A stretch of DNA of 64,000 bases, taken from JABFXX01 sp964419605. GTDB lineage: Bacteria; Myxococcota_A; Polyangia; Haliangiales; Haliangiaceae. The position numbers and the translations under genes are program-made. The notes below the pieces were generated by a model. It ran no database searches, had not been told where the DNA came from, and saw only the letters and a program-made list of their open reading frames with translations. Of this stretch, positions 15,861 to 24,635 are shown one piece after another (position 1 is the first letter of the stretch; each line of letters opens with the position of its first letter). The DNA lies in NCBI GenBank assembly GCA_964419605.1, contig CAYQQM010000002.1, positions 66,585 through 130,584 of the forward strand, in the 5' to 3' direction.

Positions 15861-17255
15861 ATGAGCTCGACATCGCTAGGACAACGATTGCGCGAGCGAA
15901 CCGTCGACGCTGCGTCTCGGCACGTTGATATCGCATCGCTGGCGGCGTTCCGCATCATCTTCGGGCTCGTCATGTTTGCCGGCATCATTCGGTTCCTCGG
16001 TACCGGTTGGATCGAAAAGATGTACAGCGAACCGAGCTGGTTCTTCACGTATCCCGGCTTTGCTTGGGTTCGGCCGTGGCCGACATGGGGGATGTATGTC
16101 CACTACGCTGTGCTCGCCCTACTCGCGTTGGCGATTGCGATTGGGGTGTTCTACCGACTCGCATGTGCGCTGTTCGTCATCGGGTTTACCTACACCCAGC
16201 TGATCGATGTCACCAACTACTTGAACCACCATTACCTCGTTGTTCTCATCGCGACGTTGCTTGCGCTGCTCCCCGCGCACGGTGCATGGTCCGTCGACGC
16301 GCGTCGCGATTCGCGGCTAAAGCGGCCGACCGTCCCCGCGTGGATGGTGTGGCTACTGCGATTCCAAATCGCCATCGTGTACGTGTTTGCTGGACTAGCA
16401 AAAGCGAAAACCGATTGGTTGTGTTTCGGTCAGCCGCTGAATCTCTGGCTATCCGCTCGCACCGAGACTCCGCTCATTGGTTCGTTGTTTGCCAGTCACA
16501 GCGTCGCACTGGCGATGTCGTGGGCCGGATTTTTGTTCGACACCACCATCGCATTCTGGTTGTCATGGCCCAAAACGCGTTTGCCCGCATACGGCGTTCT
16601 CATCGTGTTTCACGGACTCACTGGCTACCTGTTCAACATCGGCATGTTTCCGCTCATCATGACGACGTCAGCCCTCATCCTGTTCTCACCATCGTGGCCT
16701 CGACGACTGCTAAAACGCCTCCGGCCTCCGCCGATCTCGCCTGCCCCGCCACCCGCGAGGATTCGACGAGGTACAGCACGCGCCATTGCCACATACGCGC
16801 TGATCCAGATCGCGTTGCCGTTGCGCCATCTGATCTACCCAGGCCCGGTCTTGTGGAACGAAGACGGCATGCGGTTCGCGTGGCATGTCATGATTCGCGA
16901 AAAGCACGGCAGCGTCATGTTTGTTGCGCGGTTCCCTGATGGTCGCAAGCTTCAAATCCCGCCGAACAACTACTTGACGTGGCGGCAGGAGCGGGAAATG
17001 GCAACCCAGCCGGATCTGATCCTGCAGCTCGCCCACCGCATCGGTGAGGACTTGCGCGCACGAGGTCATCGCAATTTCAGCCTCCACGCGATCGCGAGCG
17101 TTTCGCTCAACGGTCGGGCGCCCGTGCCGCTGATCGACGAGGACGCCGACTTGCTGCGCATCCGCGACGTTGGGCCGCGATCATGGGTCGCCAGACCACC
17201 TGTTGGCCCCCCGCATTCGACCCGTAATCAATCGACAATACCTACGTTATTTTAA
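15861..17255 (+). CDS. HTTM / vitamin-K-dependent gamma-carboxylase-like membrane protein
   Basis: 464 residues. Several membrane helices run from about residue 25 to 290, with family patterns DIASLAAFRIIFGLVMF at the start, NYLNHHYLVVLIATLLALLP in the middle and AKAKTDWLCFGQPLNLWL after it. This is the HTTM domain shared with vitamin-K-dependent gamma-carboxylase. A soluble C-terminal part (about 330-464) follows, including WHVMIREKHGSVMFVARFPD and a region like the carboxylase C-terminus. The bacterial function is unknown. It lies directly before a Fur-box-like site and the imelysin and TonB-receptor genes, so a link to iron is possible, but the box is downstream of this gene. Confidence 0.85.
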   Translation: MSSTSLGQRLRERTVDAASRHVDIASLAAFRIIFGLVMFAGIIRFLGTGWIEKMYSEPSWFFTYPGFAWVRPWPTWGMYVHYAVLALLALAIAIGVFYRLACALFVIGFTYTQLIDVTNYLNHHYLVVLIATLLALLPAHGAWSVDARRDSRLKRPTVPAWMVWLLRFQIAIVYVFAGLAKAKTDWLCFGQPLNLWLSARTETPLIGSLFASHSVALAMSWAGFLFDTTIAFWLSWPKTRLPAYGVLIVFHGLTGYLFNIGMFPLIMTTSALILFSPSWPRRLLKRLRPPPISPAPPPARIRRGTARAIATYALIQIALPLRHLIYPGPVLWNEDGMRFAWHVMIREKHGSVMFVARFPDGRKLQIPPNNYLTWRQEREMATQPDLILQLAHRIGEDLRARGHRNFSLHAIASVSLNGRAPVPLIDEDADLLRIRDVGPRSWVARPPVGPPHSTRNQSTIPTLF

Positions 17256-17283
17256 CGACGTACAACTTTGTTAAAAATGGAGT

Positions 17284-17298
17284 TGAAATTCGTTTTCA
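17284..17298 (+). promoter_or_regulatory. Fur-box-like operator before the imelysin/TonB operon
   Basis: TGAAATTCGTTTTCA is an inverted repeat (TGAAA, 5-base centre, TTTCA) resembling the core of ferric-uptake-regulator boxes. It lies 20 bases before the imelysin ATG in an AT-rich stretch. The next genes are an imelysin and a FecA-like receptor, both commonly Fur-controlled, which supports the reading. Confidence 0.55.
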
Positions 17299-17318
17299 TT
17301 TACTAGAAGGTGCAGCCC

Positions 17319-18569
17319 ATGCAGTTGTTTCCGGGCCGTTGGGCGGTCAAGCGCAGCGCGATGAGCGGCCGCGTCGCCGTCCGGCCAGGACGCTCGATAC
17401 TCCTCGCGGCGCTAATCGGCTCCTCTGCCATGTCAGCGTGCAGCGGATCCGGAACGAAGCCTGACGTACCGGCGGACGGCTTCGATCGCCGCGCCATGCT
17501 CCAACACGTGAGCGCAAACGTGTTGCTCCCCATCCAAGCGACGTTTGATGCCAAAGCGGCGGTGTTGCCCGAAGCGATCGAAGCGCATTGTAATGCGCTC
17601 GATCAGGGTGATGCCAACGCCAAGCGCGCCGGCGTTGTCACGGCGTGGAGCGAGGCGATCGACGCCTGGCAGTTTGCGGACGCGGTTCTCATCGGGCCCG
17701 CGGCGATGAATACGAAGGATCTGCGCGCCAAAATTTACGCCTGGCCGCTCGTCGCGCCATGTGGTCTTGACCGCGATACCGCATCGCGATGGGCCAACCC
17801 AGCCTCGTACGAGGTCGCAAAGCAACCTCCGAACGAGCGGTCGCTCGCGGCGATCGAATACCTTCTTTTCAACACGGATTTCTCTCACACATGCCCCATG
17901 GAACCGGCCGGTTGGAGCGCACTGGGCCCAGATGTTCCACGAGCGCGCTGCAGGCACGCCCTCGACCTGGCTCGCGATGTGGCCGCGCGAGGCGCCGAGC
18001 TTCACACGGCGTGGCGCGCCGATGGCGGTAACTACGTCGGGGAATTGGCTCTCGCCGGCGACCGTGCCTCGTCGATCCCAACCGCGCAAGAAGCGGTGAA
18101 CCGAGTGAGCGACGGCTTGTTCTTCGTCGATCGCGTGGTCAAAGACATGAAGCTCGCCGAAGCGGCCGGCATCGCAGCAAACGTGTGCAATTCCGTCCAA
18201 ACTCCCTGCTTGCAAGAAGTAGAGCTGCGTTACTCGGATCGGCTCAGCTTCGCGATCCGCGCCAATCTTCGGGCGCTTCACCAAGCCTTTACAGGCAAGA
18301 CTGCTGCAGGAGACGGGCCTAGCTTTGATGATTTTCTACGCGCCGTTGGACAGCCCGAGCTCGCCGACCGAATGACGGCTAACCTCGACGCTGCGATCGA
18401 AAAGGCCGACGCCCTGCCCGCTAGCTTCCTAACCGCGTTGCAGATCAACTACTCGGCCATTGTGGCGACACACACCGCGGTGACCGCCTTCACCAACGAT
18501 TTGAAGAGCCAGTTCTTGACCGTGCTGGCCCTGGACATTCCCGACGATGTGGCGGCCGATAACGATTAA
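17319..18569 (+). CDS. Imelysin-family lipoprotein (iron-regulated)
   Basis: 416 residues from the ATG at 17319, 8 bases after AGAAGG; a GTG at 17310 is also possible. The N-terminus has a lipoprotein signal ending SSAMSAC. Imelysin features are the QATFDAKAAVLPEAIEAHC-like first helices, an AWPLVAPCGLD segment, and SLAAIEYLLF, where the family's GxHxxE motif is degenerate (only the Glu remains). Imelysins sit in the outer membrane or periplasm and are tied to iron uptake. The end overlaps the start of the TonB receptor by 23 bases, so the two form an operon. Confidence 0.85.
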   Translation: MQLFPGRWAVKRSAMSGRVAVRPGRSILLAALIGSSAMSACSGSGTKPDVPADGFDRRAMLQHVSANVLLPIQATFDAKAAVLPEAIEAHCNALDQGDANAKRAGVVTAWSEAIDAWQFADAVLIGPAAMNTKDLRAKIYAWPLVAPCGLDRDTASRWANPASYEVAKQPPNERSLAAIEYLLFNTDFSHTCPMEPAGWSALGPDVPRARCRHALDLARDVAARGAELHTAWRADGGNYVGELALAGDRASSIPTAQEAVNRVSDGLFFVDRVVKDMKLAEAAGIAANVCNSVQTPCLQEVELRYSDRLSFAIRANLRALHQAFTGKTAAGDGPSFDDFLRAVGQPELADRMTANLDAAIEKADALPASFLTALQINYSAIVATHTAVTAFTNDLKSQFLTVLALDIPDDVAADND

Positions 18570-20796
18570 CTTCAGAGCGTCGCGTTGGCTGTCTATCTGG
18601 CTCGCAACCGCGTCGCTGAATAGCGGCGTCGCAGCCGCCGATGTTTCTGACGGTTCCGCCCCGGCACCAGAGCCTGCCGAGGCAATAGCGATTGCATCGG
18701 ACGACGCCGAGGCCAGCGAGACCATCGAAGTAGTCGACCGCGCCCCGGCCGGGGCCCATACCGAGCTGACTCAAGACGTTCTCGAGCGCAACGAGTACGA
18801 CGATCTGCACAAAGTGCTGCGCGGCGTTGCCGGAGTGTACCTGCGCGACGAAGACGGCTATGGGTTGCGCCCCAACATCGGCATGCGCGGCGTCGCTGCG
18901 GATCGAAGCGCGAAGATTACGCTCATGGAGGACGGCGTGCTTGTCGCGCCCGCTCCTTACACCGCCCCAGCAGCGTATTTCACGCCCCTCGTTACACGGT
19001 TGTCGCGCATCGAAATCACCAAAGGGCCGGCGGCGATCCAATACGGGCCAAGTACCGTCGGCGGCGCTGTCAACATGATCGGCGAACCGTTCCCCACCGA
19101 GCGCGCGGCGTACGTCGATGTCGCGGGTGGCAGCGACATGTACGGCAAAGTTCACGCGCGCGCGGCCGAGCGCCGCGAACGCTGGGGCGTGATGGCCGAA
19201 TATGTCCGGCTACAAAGCCGCGGATTCAAGGAGCTCGACGGGGGTGGCCCTACTGGATTCGACAAAGACGACGTTCAGCTGACCGCGCGGCTGTCGTCGT
19301 CGCCATCAGCAGCAGCGTATCAGGTGCTCGACGTGCGGGCCGGCTACGGCGCCGAGACATCACACGAAACCTACACCGGGCTCAGCGACGCCGACTTTGC
19401 GACCCGTCCGCAGCGCCGCTACCGCGGGTCGCAACTCGACACCATGCACTGGAACCATTGGCGGTTTCGCGCCACGCACCGGATCGACCTCGCCGCCACC
19501 ACGCGCCTCGAGACCACTGGATATCGCCATCGGTTTCACCGCACGTGGGGCAAAGTCGACGGCTTCGTCGGTCAGCGCGACTTCTACTCGCTCCTCGCAT
19601 CGCCGACTTCGGGCGCCAATGCCGTATTTTATTCGATCTTGAACGGCCAAGCAGACTCCGCGACGCTCGAAGAGCAACTCATTCTCGGCACCAACGATCG
19701 CCGCTTCACGTCGCAGGGCATTCAATCGGTTCTGGCCAGCGAGCAAACCACCGGACCTGTCCGCCACCACATCGACGCAGGCGTGCGCATCCATTTCGAC
19801 CGTGCCGACCGGCGCCGTTACGAAGATGCGTACAACATGCTGGGTGGCTCGCTGATGAGCGCCGAACGCCCCCGCGACCTCGTGCTCGACACTCGCGATG
19901 AAACGATCGCGTTTGCAGCCCACGCGCAAGATCGGCTTCATTTCAAGAATCTCGAGCTGTCTCTCGGCGCGCGCGTCGAACTCATCGACTACCGATCGTT
20001 CGACCACATGACCATGCAGCTTCACAACGGCAACTACGCCGTCGTGATTCCAGGTGCAGGTATCGAGTACCACGCCACAGACCGCCTCACAGCGCTGGTA
20101 GGCGTCCACCGCGGCTTCGTGCCGGTCGCACCGTCGGCAAGCGCGAGCGTCAGACCCGAGTCGAGCGTCAACTACGAAGCTGGGGCGCGGTGGAGCGACG
20201 CCAACCTAAACGCCCATGTCATTGGTTTTTTCAGCGACTACTCCAACCTGAAAGGCTCGTGCTCCCTCGCTGCCGGCTGCACCCAAGCTCAGGAAGGTCA
20301 GGAATTCAACGGCGGGCGCGTGTTTGCGTACGGAACCGAAGCGCAGCTCGCCCTCCAAGTTCCGATTGCAAAGCGCATCGCGGCCCCCATCTACGCCGCG
20401 TATACGTTCACGCGCTCGAGCTTTCGCACCGGATTTTCCTCCGAATTTGCCGGCTGGGGAAATGTCCATGTTGGCGACGAGCTCCCATACCTTCCTCAGC
20501 AACTACTGTCGTTGGGCGGTGGGCTCAATATTCGCAACTACGAGGTCGCCGCCACCGTTCGTTACCAAAGCGAAGCGCGCGATGTCGCCGGACAGGGCTC
20601 CATCCCCGATCAGGCTCGACTCGCGCCGCTATTTACGATCGACCTTTCGGCACATGCGCGATTACACGCGCTAGCTGAGCTGTATGCCACGTGCAGCAAC
20701 TTGCTCGATGAGCAAGTCATCATCTCGCGCCGTCCCTACGGCGCGAGACCTAACCCTCCTCGCATGATTTTCGTTGGCTACAAAGCGAGGTTCTAA
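18547..20796 (+). CDS. TonB-dependent outer-membrane receptor, FecA-like
   Basis: 749 residues. A signal-like start (about 1-31) leads to a possible TonB box (ETIEVV, near residues 59-64), a plug domain (YDDLHKVLRGVAGVYLRDED, GLRPNIGMRGV, ITKGPAAIQYGPSTVGGAVN) and a 22-strand barrel ending in an aromatic Phe (GYKARF). The plug resembles ferric-citrate receptor FecA and related siderophore receptors, but no FecA-type N-terminal signalling domain is present, so it is a transporter only. It is co-transcribed with the imelysin gene behind a Fur-like box. The substrate is probably an iron chelate. Confidence 0.92.
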   Translation: MWRPITINFRASRWLSIWLATASLNSGVAAADVSDGSAPAPEPAEAIAIASDDAEASETIEVVDRAPAGAHTELTQDVLERNEYDDLHKVLRGVAGVYLRDEDGYGLRPNIGMRGVAADRSAKITLMEDGVLVAPAPYTAPAAYFTPLVTRLSRIEITKGPAAIQYGPSTVGGAVNMIGEPFPTERAAYVDVAGGSDMYGKVHARAAERRERWGVMAEYVRLQSRGFKELDGGGPTGFDKDDVQLTARLSSSPSAAAYQVLDVRAGYGAETSHETYTGLSDADFATRPQRRYRGSQLDTMHWNHWRFRATHRIDLAATTRLETTGYRHRFHRTWGKVDGFVGQRDFYSLLASPTSGANAVFYSILNGQADSATLEEQLILGTNDRRFTSQGIQSVLASEQTTGPVRHHIDAGVRIHFDRADRRRYEDAYNMLGGSLMSAERPRDLVLDTRDETIAFAAHAQDRLHFKNLELSLGARVELIDYRSFDHMTMQLHNGNYAVVIPGAGIEYHATDRLTALVGVHRGFVPVAPSASASVRPESSVNYEAGARWSDANLNAHVIGFFSDYSNLKGSCSLAAGCTQAQEGQEFNGGRVFAYGTEAQLALQVPIAKRIAAPIYAAYTFTRSSFRTGFSSEFAGWGNVHVGDELPYLPQQLLSLGGGLNIRNYEVAATVRYQSEARDVAGQGSIPDQARLAPLFTIDLSAHARLHALAELYATCSNLLDEQVIISRRPYGARPNPPRMIFVGYKARF

Positions 20797-20804
20797 AGGA
20801 CTGT

Positions 20805-22220
20805 ATGAAACGACTTCTGTGTACATCTCTCTCTCTCATCGCCGCATGCGGCGACGGCACTCAATCCGGACCCAATGGACCGTCGACGCCCGACGCGCCG
20901 ATGTCACCCGATGCACCCACGTTTGTGCCTCCGAACGCTGTGAAGGTACCGATCTCCGCCGTGGGAAACGACCGTCTGCTCGGTGTCGCCGCCGTACCAA
21001 GCGGCGGGTTCGTCGCTGTTGGCTTTTCTGCTCCCAGTTTCGAACCCACATCGGACCGCGAACTCGTCCTCGTCAAGTTGACCGCGACAGGTGCACTTGA
21101 CACGTCTTTTGGAGCTGGCGACGGTATCGCCACGCTCAACGCGCAGGTCGGCGGCAATGCCGAGCAGTGGCGCGGCATCGCCGTTCAGCCGAGCGGTAAG
21201 ATCGTCGTCAGCGGCGTCGTCGAAGACGAAGTAACGGCAACCGATCGCGACATCGTCATCGCGCGCTTTTCCGCCGATGGCGTCCTCGATGCAAGCTTCG
21301 GAGTTGCCGGCATCACCCGACTCGACCTCAGCACTGCGGTAGGCGGCATGATGGGAACGGACTCGACGTGGGGTCTCGCCACGGACTCCAACGGGCTCCT
21401 GTACGTGCACGCCGGCCAGCGCGCCGACGGCGTGGACAGCGGCGGCAATCCGCTAACCGACACCGATTTTGTCGTTCTTCGACTGACCGTCGACGGAGCA
21501 GTCGACACCGCCTTCGGCACTGGCGGCAAGTTTGTCCTCGACATCCAGCGCTCCAACGCCAGCGTCCGCGGCATCTCGGTTCTTGGCGATGGCAAGCTCC
21601 TCGCTTACGGCTATGCAAGCTCTGTCTCGACCGGCAACACCGTCCAACCGGTCATCTACCGACTTACACCCGCCGGCACCCTCGACGCAACGTTCGCCAC
21701 CGGTGGTCTGTTCCACGAAGTTGTGCTCACTGCGCAAACCGAAGTCTACAGCGTGGCTGTCCATCCCAACGGCAAGATCGTCACCGCCGGTTACGGCCGC
21801 AACGACCCCGCCGGAACCAACGACTGGATCTCGCTTCGCCTCACCGCCAACGGTGCGCTCGAACCGACGTGGGCCAACGGCGGCAAGTATCTGCTCGACG
21901 TAACCGGCGCAAACATCGCCGACAACTGCCGCCATGCCATCGCACTTCCGAACGGCCGCACAGCGCTCCTCGGCAGCGGCGGCCCACCAAACGCCACCTC
22001 CGACGCCTACATCGTCATTCTCGACGACACCGGCAAACCAGACCCCGCGTTCGGCAGCGGCATCTTGAAGTACGAACTCGGGGGCAACGACGCATTCTTC
22101 AGCGGCGCACTCTCCGCCGATCGCAAGCACCTGCTCGCCACAGGCTTCAAAGGCGGCGGCGAAACGCCGACCGCCACAGCCAACGACGATGCGCACGTCG
22201 CATCGCTTGCGCTCGAATAG
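20805..22220 (+). CDS. Delta-60-repeat beta-propeller lipoprotein
   Basis: 471 residues. A lipobox at LIAACGDG puts the lipid on Cys15. A Pro/Asp-rich linker (PDAPMSPDAPTF) leads to about seven repeats of roughly 55-60 residues, each with a pattern like GALDTSFGAGDG, GVLDASFGVAG, GAVDTAFGTGG or GTLDATFATGG. This is the delta-60 repeat common in myxobacteria and thought to fold as a propeller. It begins 8 bases after the TonB receptor stop, so it is the third gene of the iron-linked operon and may act as a surface binding partner. Confidence 0.88.
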   Translation: MKRLLCTSLSLIAACGDGTQSGPNGPSTPDAPMSPDAPTFVPPNAVKVPISAVGNDRLLGVAAVPSGGFVAVGFSAPSFEPTSDRELVLVKLTATGALDTSFGAGDGIATLNAQVGGNAEQWRGIAVQPSGKIVVSGVVEDEVTATDRDIVIARFSADGVLDASFGVAGITRLDLSTAVGGMMGTDSTWGLATDSNGLLYVHAGQRADGVDSGGNPLTDTDFVVLRLTVDGAVDTAFGTGGKFVLDIQRSNASVRGISVLGDGKLLAYGYASSVSTGNTVQPVIYRLTPAGTLDATFATGGLFHEVVLTAQTEVYSVAVHPNGKIVTAGYGRNDPAGTNDWISLRLTANGALEPTWANGGKYLLDVTGANIADNCRHAIALPNGRTALLGSGGPPNATSDAYIVILDDTGKPDPAFGSGILKYELGGNDAFFSGALSADRKHLLATGFKGGGETPTATANDDAHVASLALE

Positions 22221-22373
22221 CCGATTGGCCGTGAACCGCAATACAACGTATCGAACGCGAGAGCGAATTTAGCGAAACTGCCGCGGCGGCTGGCATTCGC
22301 GACCGCAATCCAGAACCGACCGACGAGCTACCCGAACGTGTTTAATTAGGCGAGCGTAGACAGTTCCAGGTTT

Positions 22374-22862
22374 TCATGAGAGAGGCTCCGAAATTGTTAC
22401 GGTCGCGCTCGAAACCTGTTGCAGCCAGAGATCCTGCAGATACGCGATCATGATCGAAAGGTCCGGATCCGCCTGACTGTCAGCGGTTCCACTACCGGCT
22501 CGATTAATGAGGCGCCACAGGGCATAAGCTGCCCGTTCTAGCGGAGGGTGGGAACGTCCATTGATTACGGTCAGCATTTCGCGCACGTGGCTGGGAACAA
22601 ACGCCGATTCCGGTGGAACGTGCTCGCTACTACTGATGCGAACGGTTGTGCGCGCATCGCGGTATGTTCCGCCGCACGGATAGATTCCATCGATTGCCTG
22701 TTTTTGGAGCTCCAAGACGTGTGACTCGCGCACGTCCCGAACTTTCAAATCCGTGACCAAGTAGGTCAGGTAGTCGATCTGGTTGATGCCGTTCGCAGCT
22801 TCTCGCCTGGCTTTTTCCTCGCGAGGACAAAGAATCGGATCATACCGATCGCCCTCAGACAC
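22374..22862 (-). pseudogene. Fic-domain protein lacking the catalytic motif
   Basis: 162 codons from a GTG. The middle matches the front half of a Fic (AMPylation) domain: YRDARTTVRISSSEHVPPES, VPSHVREMLTVING and HPPLERAAYALWRL. In intact Fic enzymes the next residues are the active-site HPFxxGNGR loop; here the frame goes on with unrelated sequence and no such motif is found in any frame of the next 150 bases. It is probably a toxin gene inactivated by deletion. A small gene resembling a Fic antitoxin lies 8 bases upstream on the same strand, the order of VbhA-VbhT-like pairs. Confidence 0.7.
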
Positions 22863-22870
22863 GCCGCTAC

Positions 22871-23044
22871 CTAGGACTGCGAGTCGATCGCGCGAACGAC
22901 CATTTCTCGGGTCACGTCGGCGTTCTCAATTTTCGTGTTCCCGTACGCAAAGTCGATCCGCTGCTCCCGCGTGGGCGTCCGCTCAAGTTTTCCCGCCGCC
23001 ATGAGAGACAGGACCGTCGCCTTCATGTTTTCATAATCTGACAT
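22871..23044 (-). CDS. Small Fic-associated antitoxin-like protein
   Basis: 57 residues starting at ATG 23044, preceded by an AGGA-type ribosome binding site. The core TREQRIDFAYGNTKIENADV resembles the inhibitory helix of Fic antitoxins, where a Glu followed by Asn or Gly (here IEN) reaches into the ATP pocket; the usual Ser/Thr four positions before the Glu is Asn here, with a Thr next to it. It precedes the Fic remnant by 8 bases. The antitoxin reading is an inference from this motif and the gene order. It still looks intact while its partner is broken. Confidence 0.6.
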   Translation of the reverse strand: MSDYENMKATVLSLMAAGKLERTPTREQRIDFAYGNTKIENADVTREMVVRAIDSQS

Positions 23045-23838
23045 ACGATCCTGCTTCCCTTATACCTGGCAGCGCAACGCGAGTCCATTCACTCGAGATG
23101 CTGACTGCTCAAAACATGTGTAAGTAGCTAATCTGATTGCCTTCGGCGGCGACGCAAGCCCGGGCGCGCAGCCGCAACCGCTATCCAGGCCGCTAGTGTC
23201 ACATGCGTGCCGTACTGTGCATCACGAGCGACTCCCCATGCCTGTCACGTCGAGCACCCCATCTGCGCGCGCGCTACCAGCCGGTGATGTGTTCGCGCAT
23301 TTTCTTAAGCTAGCCGAAGATGACCTCTTCAAGCCGGATTGCACGATTACCGTAAACACGAACATTCCGCACTTGAACTGGCACATCCAATGCCGGCAAG
23401 GCTTTGGTTCAGACAGCAGTCGATGAAGTCACACAGATCTTCGCCGACAAGCCCTACATCAGCATCACGAACTGTGTCATCCAAAGCCCACACCATCAAC
23501 ACAACAAGATGAACTCCAACCTGCCACAAAGTGGCGTAAGGATGGCAAGGGGATTCCGTGCCTTACTCGAATGATCGACGCGATGCGTCTCTACTTCGAC
23601 GATTCGGGCTCGCACCATCCTGATCGGGCGCGCGCCTCGCCATCGCATGGAAACGAAGCGAAGACCCATTCGGGAGGACACGCGGCGCTAGAAAATGGAA
23701 TATCGCCCGACCGCTAAACTAAACTAGGCGAACATACAGTGAGGTGCCCGACCAGCTCGGTTTCCTGGAGGAGCGCTCACGGCCTGGTGCGGCGAAATAC
23801 CGCCTTGACTGCAAGAGGGAGGTCGCCTACAGAGCAGC
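23045..23838 (+). other. Degenerate, gene-poor accessory DNA
   Basis: About 800 bases with no confident intact gene. It contains one possible frameshifted gene (listed separately at 23238-23574). I see no transposase, tRNA or repeat. The position between a broken Fic module and Cys-rich genes of unknown role fits an insertion-prone region. Confidence 0.4.
23238..23574 (+). pseudogene. Possible frameshifted unknown gene
   Basis: A first frame from ATG 23238 includes DVFAHFLKLAEDDLFKPD and TVNTNIPHLNWHIQ; around 23390 the protein-like sequence seems to pass to another frame with KALVQTAVDEVTQIFADKPY, ending at a stop at 23572-23574. A single frameshift would make one protein of about 110 residues. 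No family is recognised; the joining is a guess based on composition. Confidence 0.25.
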
Positions 23839-24192
23839 GTGGTAATTCGCGCGCTACGGCCTCTGGCGACAGCGGGGATCGCAGTGCTGGTTGCGCTTGC
23901 GATGCCTGTCTCGCAGATCCGTACGGTCTCGATCGTGGCGCGCTGCTGCTGCCCCGATCCGGCGAAGTGCCACTGCCCGGACCACTCAACCGATTCTGAC
24001 CGGCCGCCCACACTGCGGCCCTGCTACCGCAGCGAGCATGTGGTGGTGGTGGTTGCGGCTGCACCCTTGGCGACTGCGCCCCCGGCGATCGAGTGCACCG
24101 ATCTGGCTGGTCAGGCAAGCCGCGTGATTTTCGACGAGCCCAAAGCTCCCCACGCGGCTCCATCCCCAACACGCCCGGCTGCCCCGTCATAG
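23839..24192 (+). CDS. Cys-rich exported or membrane-anchored protein, unknown
   Basis: 117 residues from a GTG. A hydrophobic segment (residues 9-25) acts as signal or anchor and is followed by a tight cysteine cluster RCCCPDPAKCHCPDH (about 35-49), which could bind a soft metal such as copper or zinc. The remainder is Pro/Ala-rich. The next gene, about 100 bases on, is a small lipoprotein also rich in Cys and His, so the two may work together. No named family recognised. Confidence 0.5.
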   Translation: MVIRALRPLATAGIAVLVALAMPVSQIRTVSIVARCCCPDPAKCHCPDHSTDSDRPPTLRPCYRSEHVVVVVAAAPLATAPPAIECTDLAGQASRVIFDEPKAPHAAPSPTRPAAPS

Positions 24193-24292
24193 AGACGGCA
24201 AAACTCATCGCGTTGTGTCTGTTACGTCGCGCCGGGGCATCCGCGGATGCTGCGCCGGTATTTATTGTTTTCTCCTCACCACAAGGTTTTCA

Positions 24293-24616
24293 ATGCGTTT
24301 GTTTCAATTCACGAATCTCGCTCTTGCACTCAGCTGGTTGCTCATCCTGGCCGCCTGCGGCCATGACCACTCCGAAGTCGAGCCATACGACACATTCCAG
24401 CTCTGTTACGACGCCCACCACGAGGTCGAATCCCTCCCGGTCGACAAGTCCATCGTGATTTGTTGCGCGGACCACCCAATCGCCGGCGTAACCCCGGTAT
24501 GCGGAACGTCCGCCGCGATGTGCGAGGCGTACGTCCGAGCCAACCTCGACCCCACCGTAGCCGCCGCGGACATTGCCGCTGCGTGTTCCGACTACGTCTC
24601 GCAGATCGAGAAGTAA
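24293..24616 (+). CDS. Small Cys/His-containing lipoprotein
   Basis: 107 residues from ATG 24293. The signal MRLFQFTNLALALSWLLILA ends in a good lipobox (LAAC), followed by GHDHSE. The mature part has six further cysteines (LCYDAHH, VICCADHP, VCGTSAAMC, AACSDY) that could form disulfides or bind metal. It follows the Cys-rich protein at 23839 on the same strand and converges with the lipoprotein gene at 24636. Function unknown. Confidence 0.6.
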   Translation: MRLFQFTNLALALSWLLILAACGHDHSEVEPYDTFQLCYDAHHEVESLPVDKSIVICCADHPIAGVTPVCGTSAAMCEAYVRANLDPTVAAADIAAACSDYVSQIEK

Positions 24617-24635
24617 GCCGGCCACTCGCGCGGCC

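Noticed and set aside
16007..16939. Open frame of 310 codons in another frame of the HTTM gene
   Set aside because: Arg/His-rich composition typical of an out-of-frame reading of a high-GC gene; the HTTM frame has clear helices.
19360..20109. Antisense open frame of 249 codons within the TonB receptor gene
   Set aside because: It is fully inside a clear receptor gene and shows no domain.
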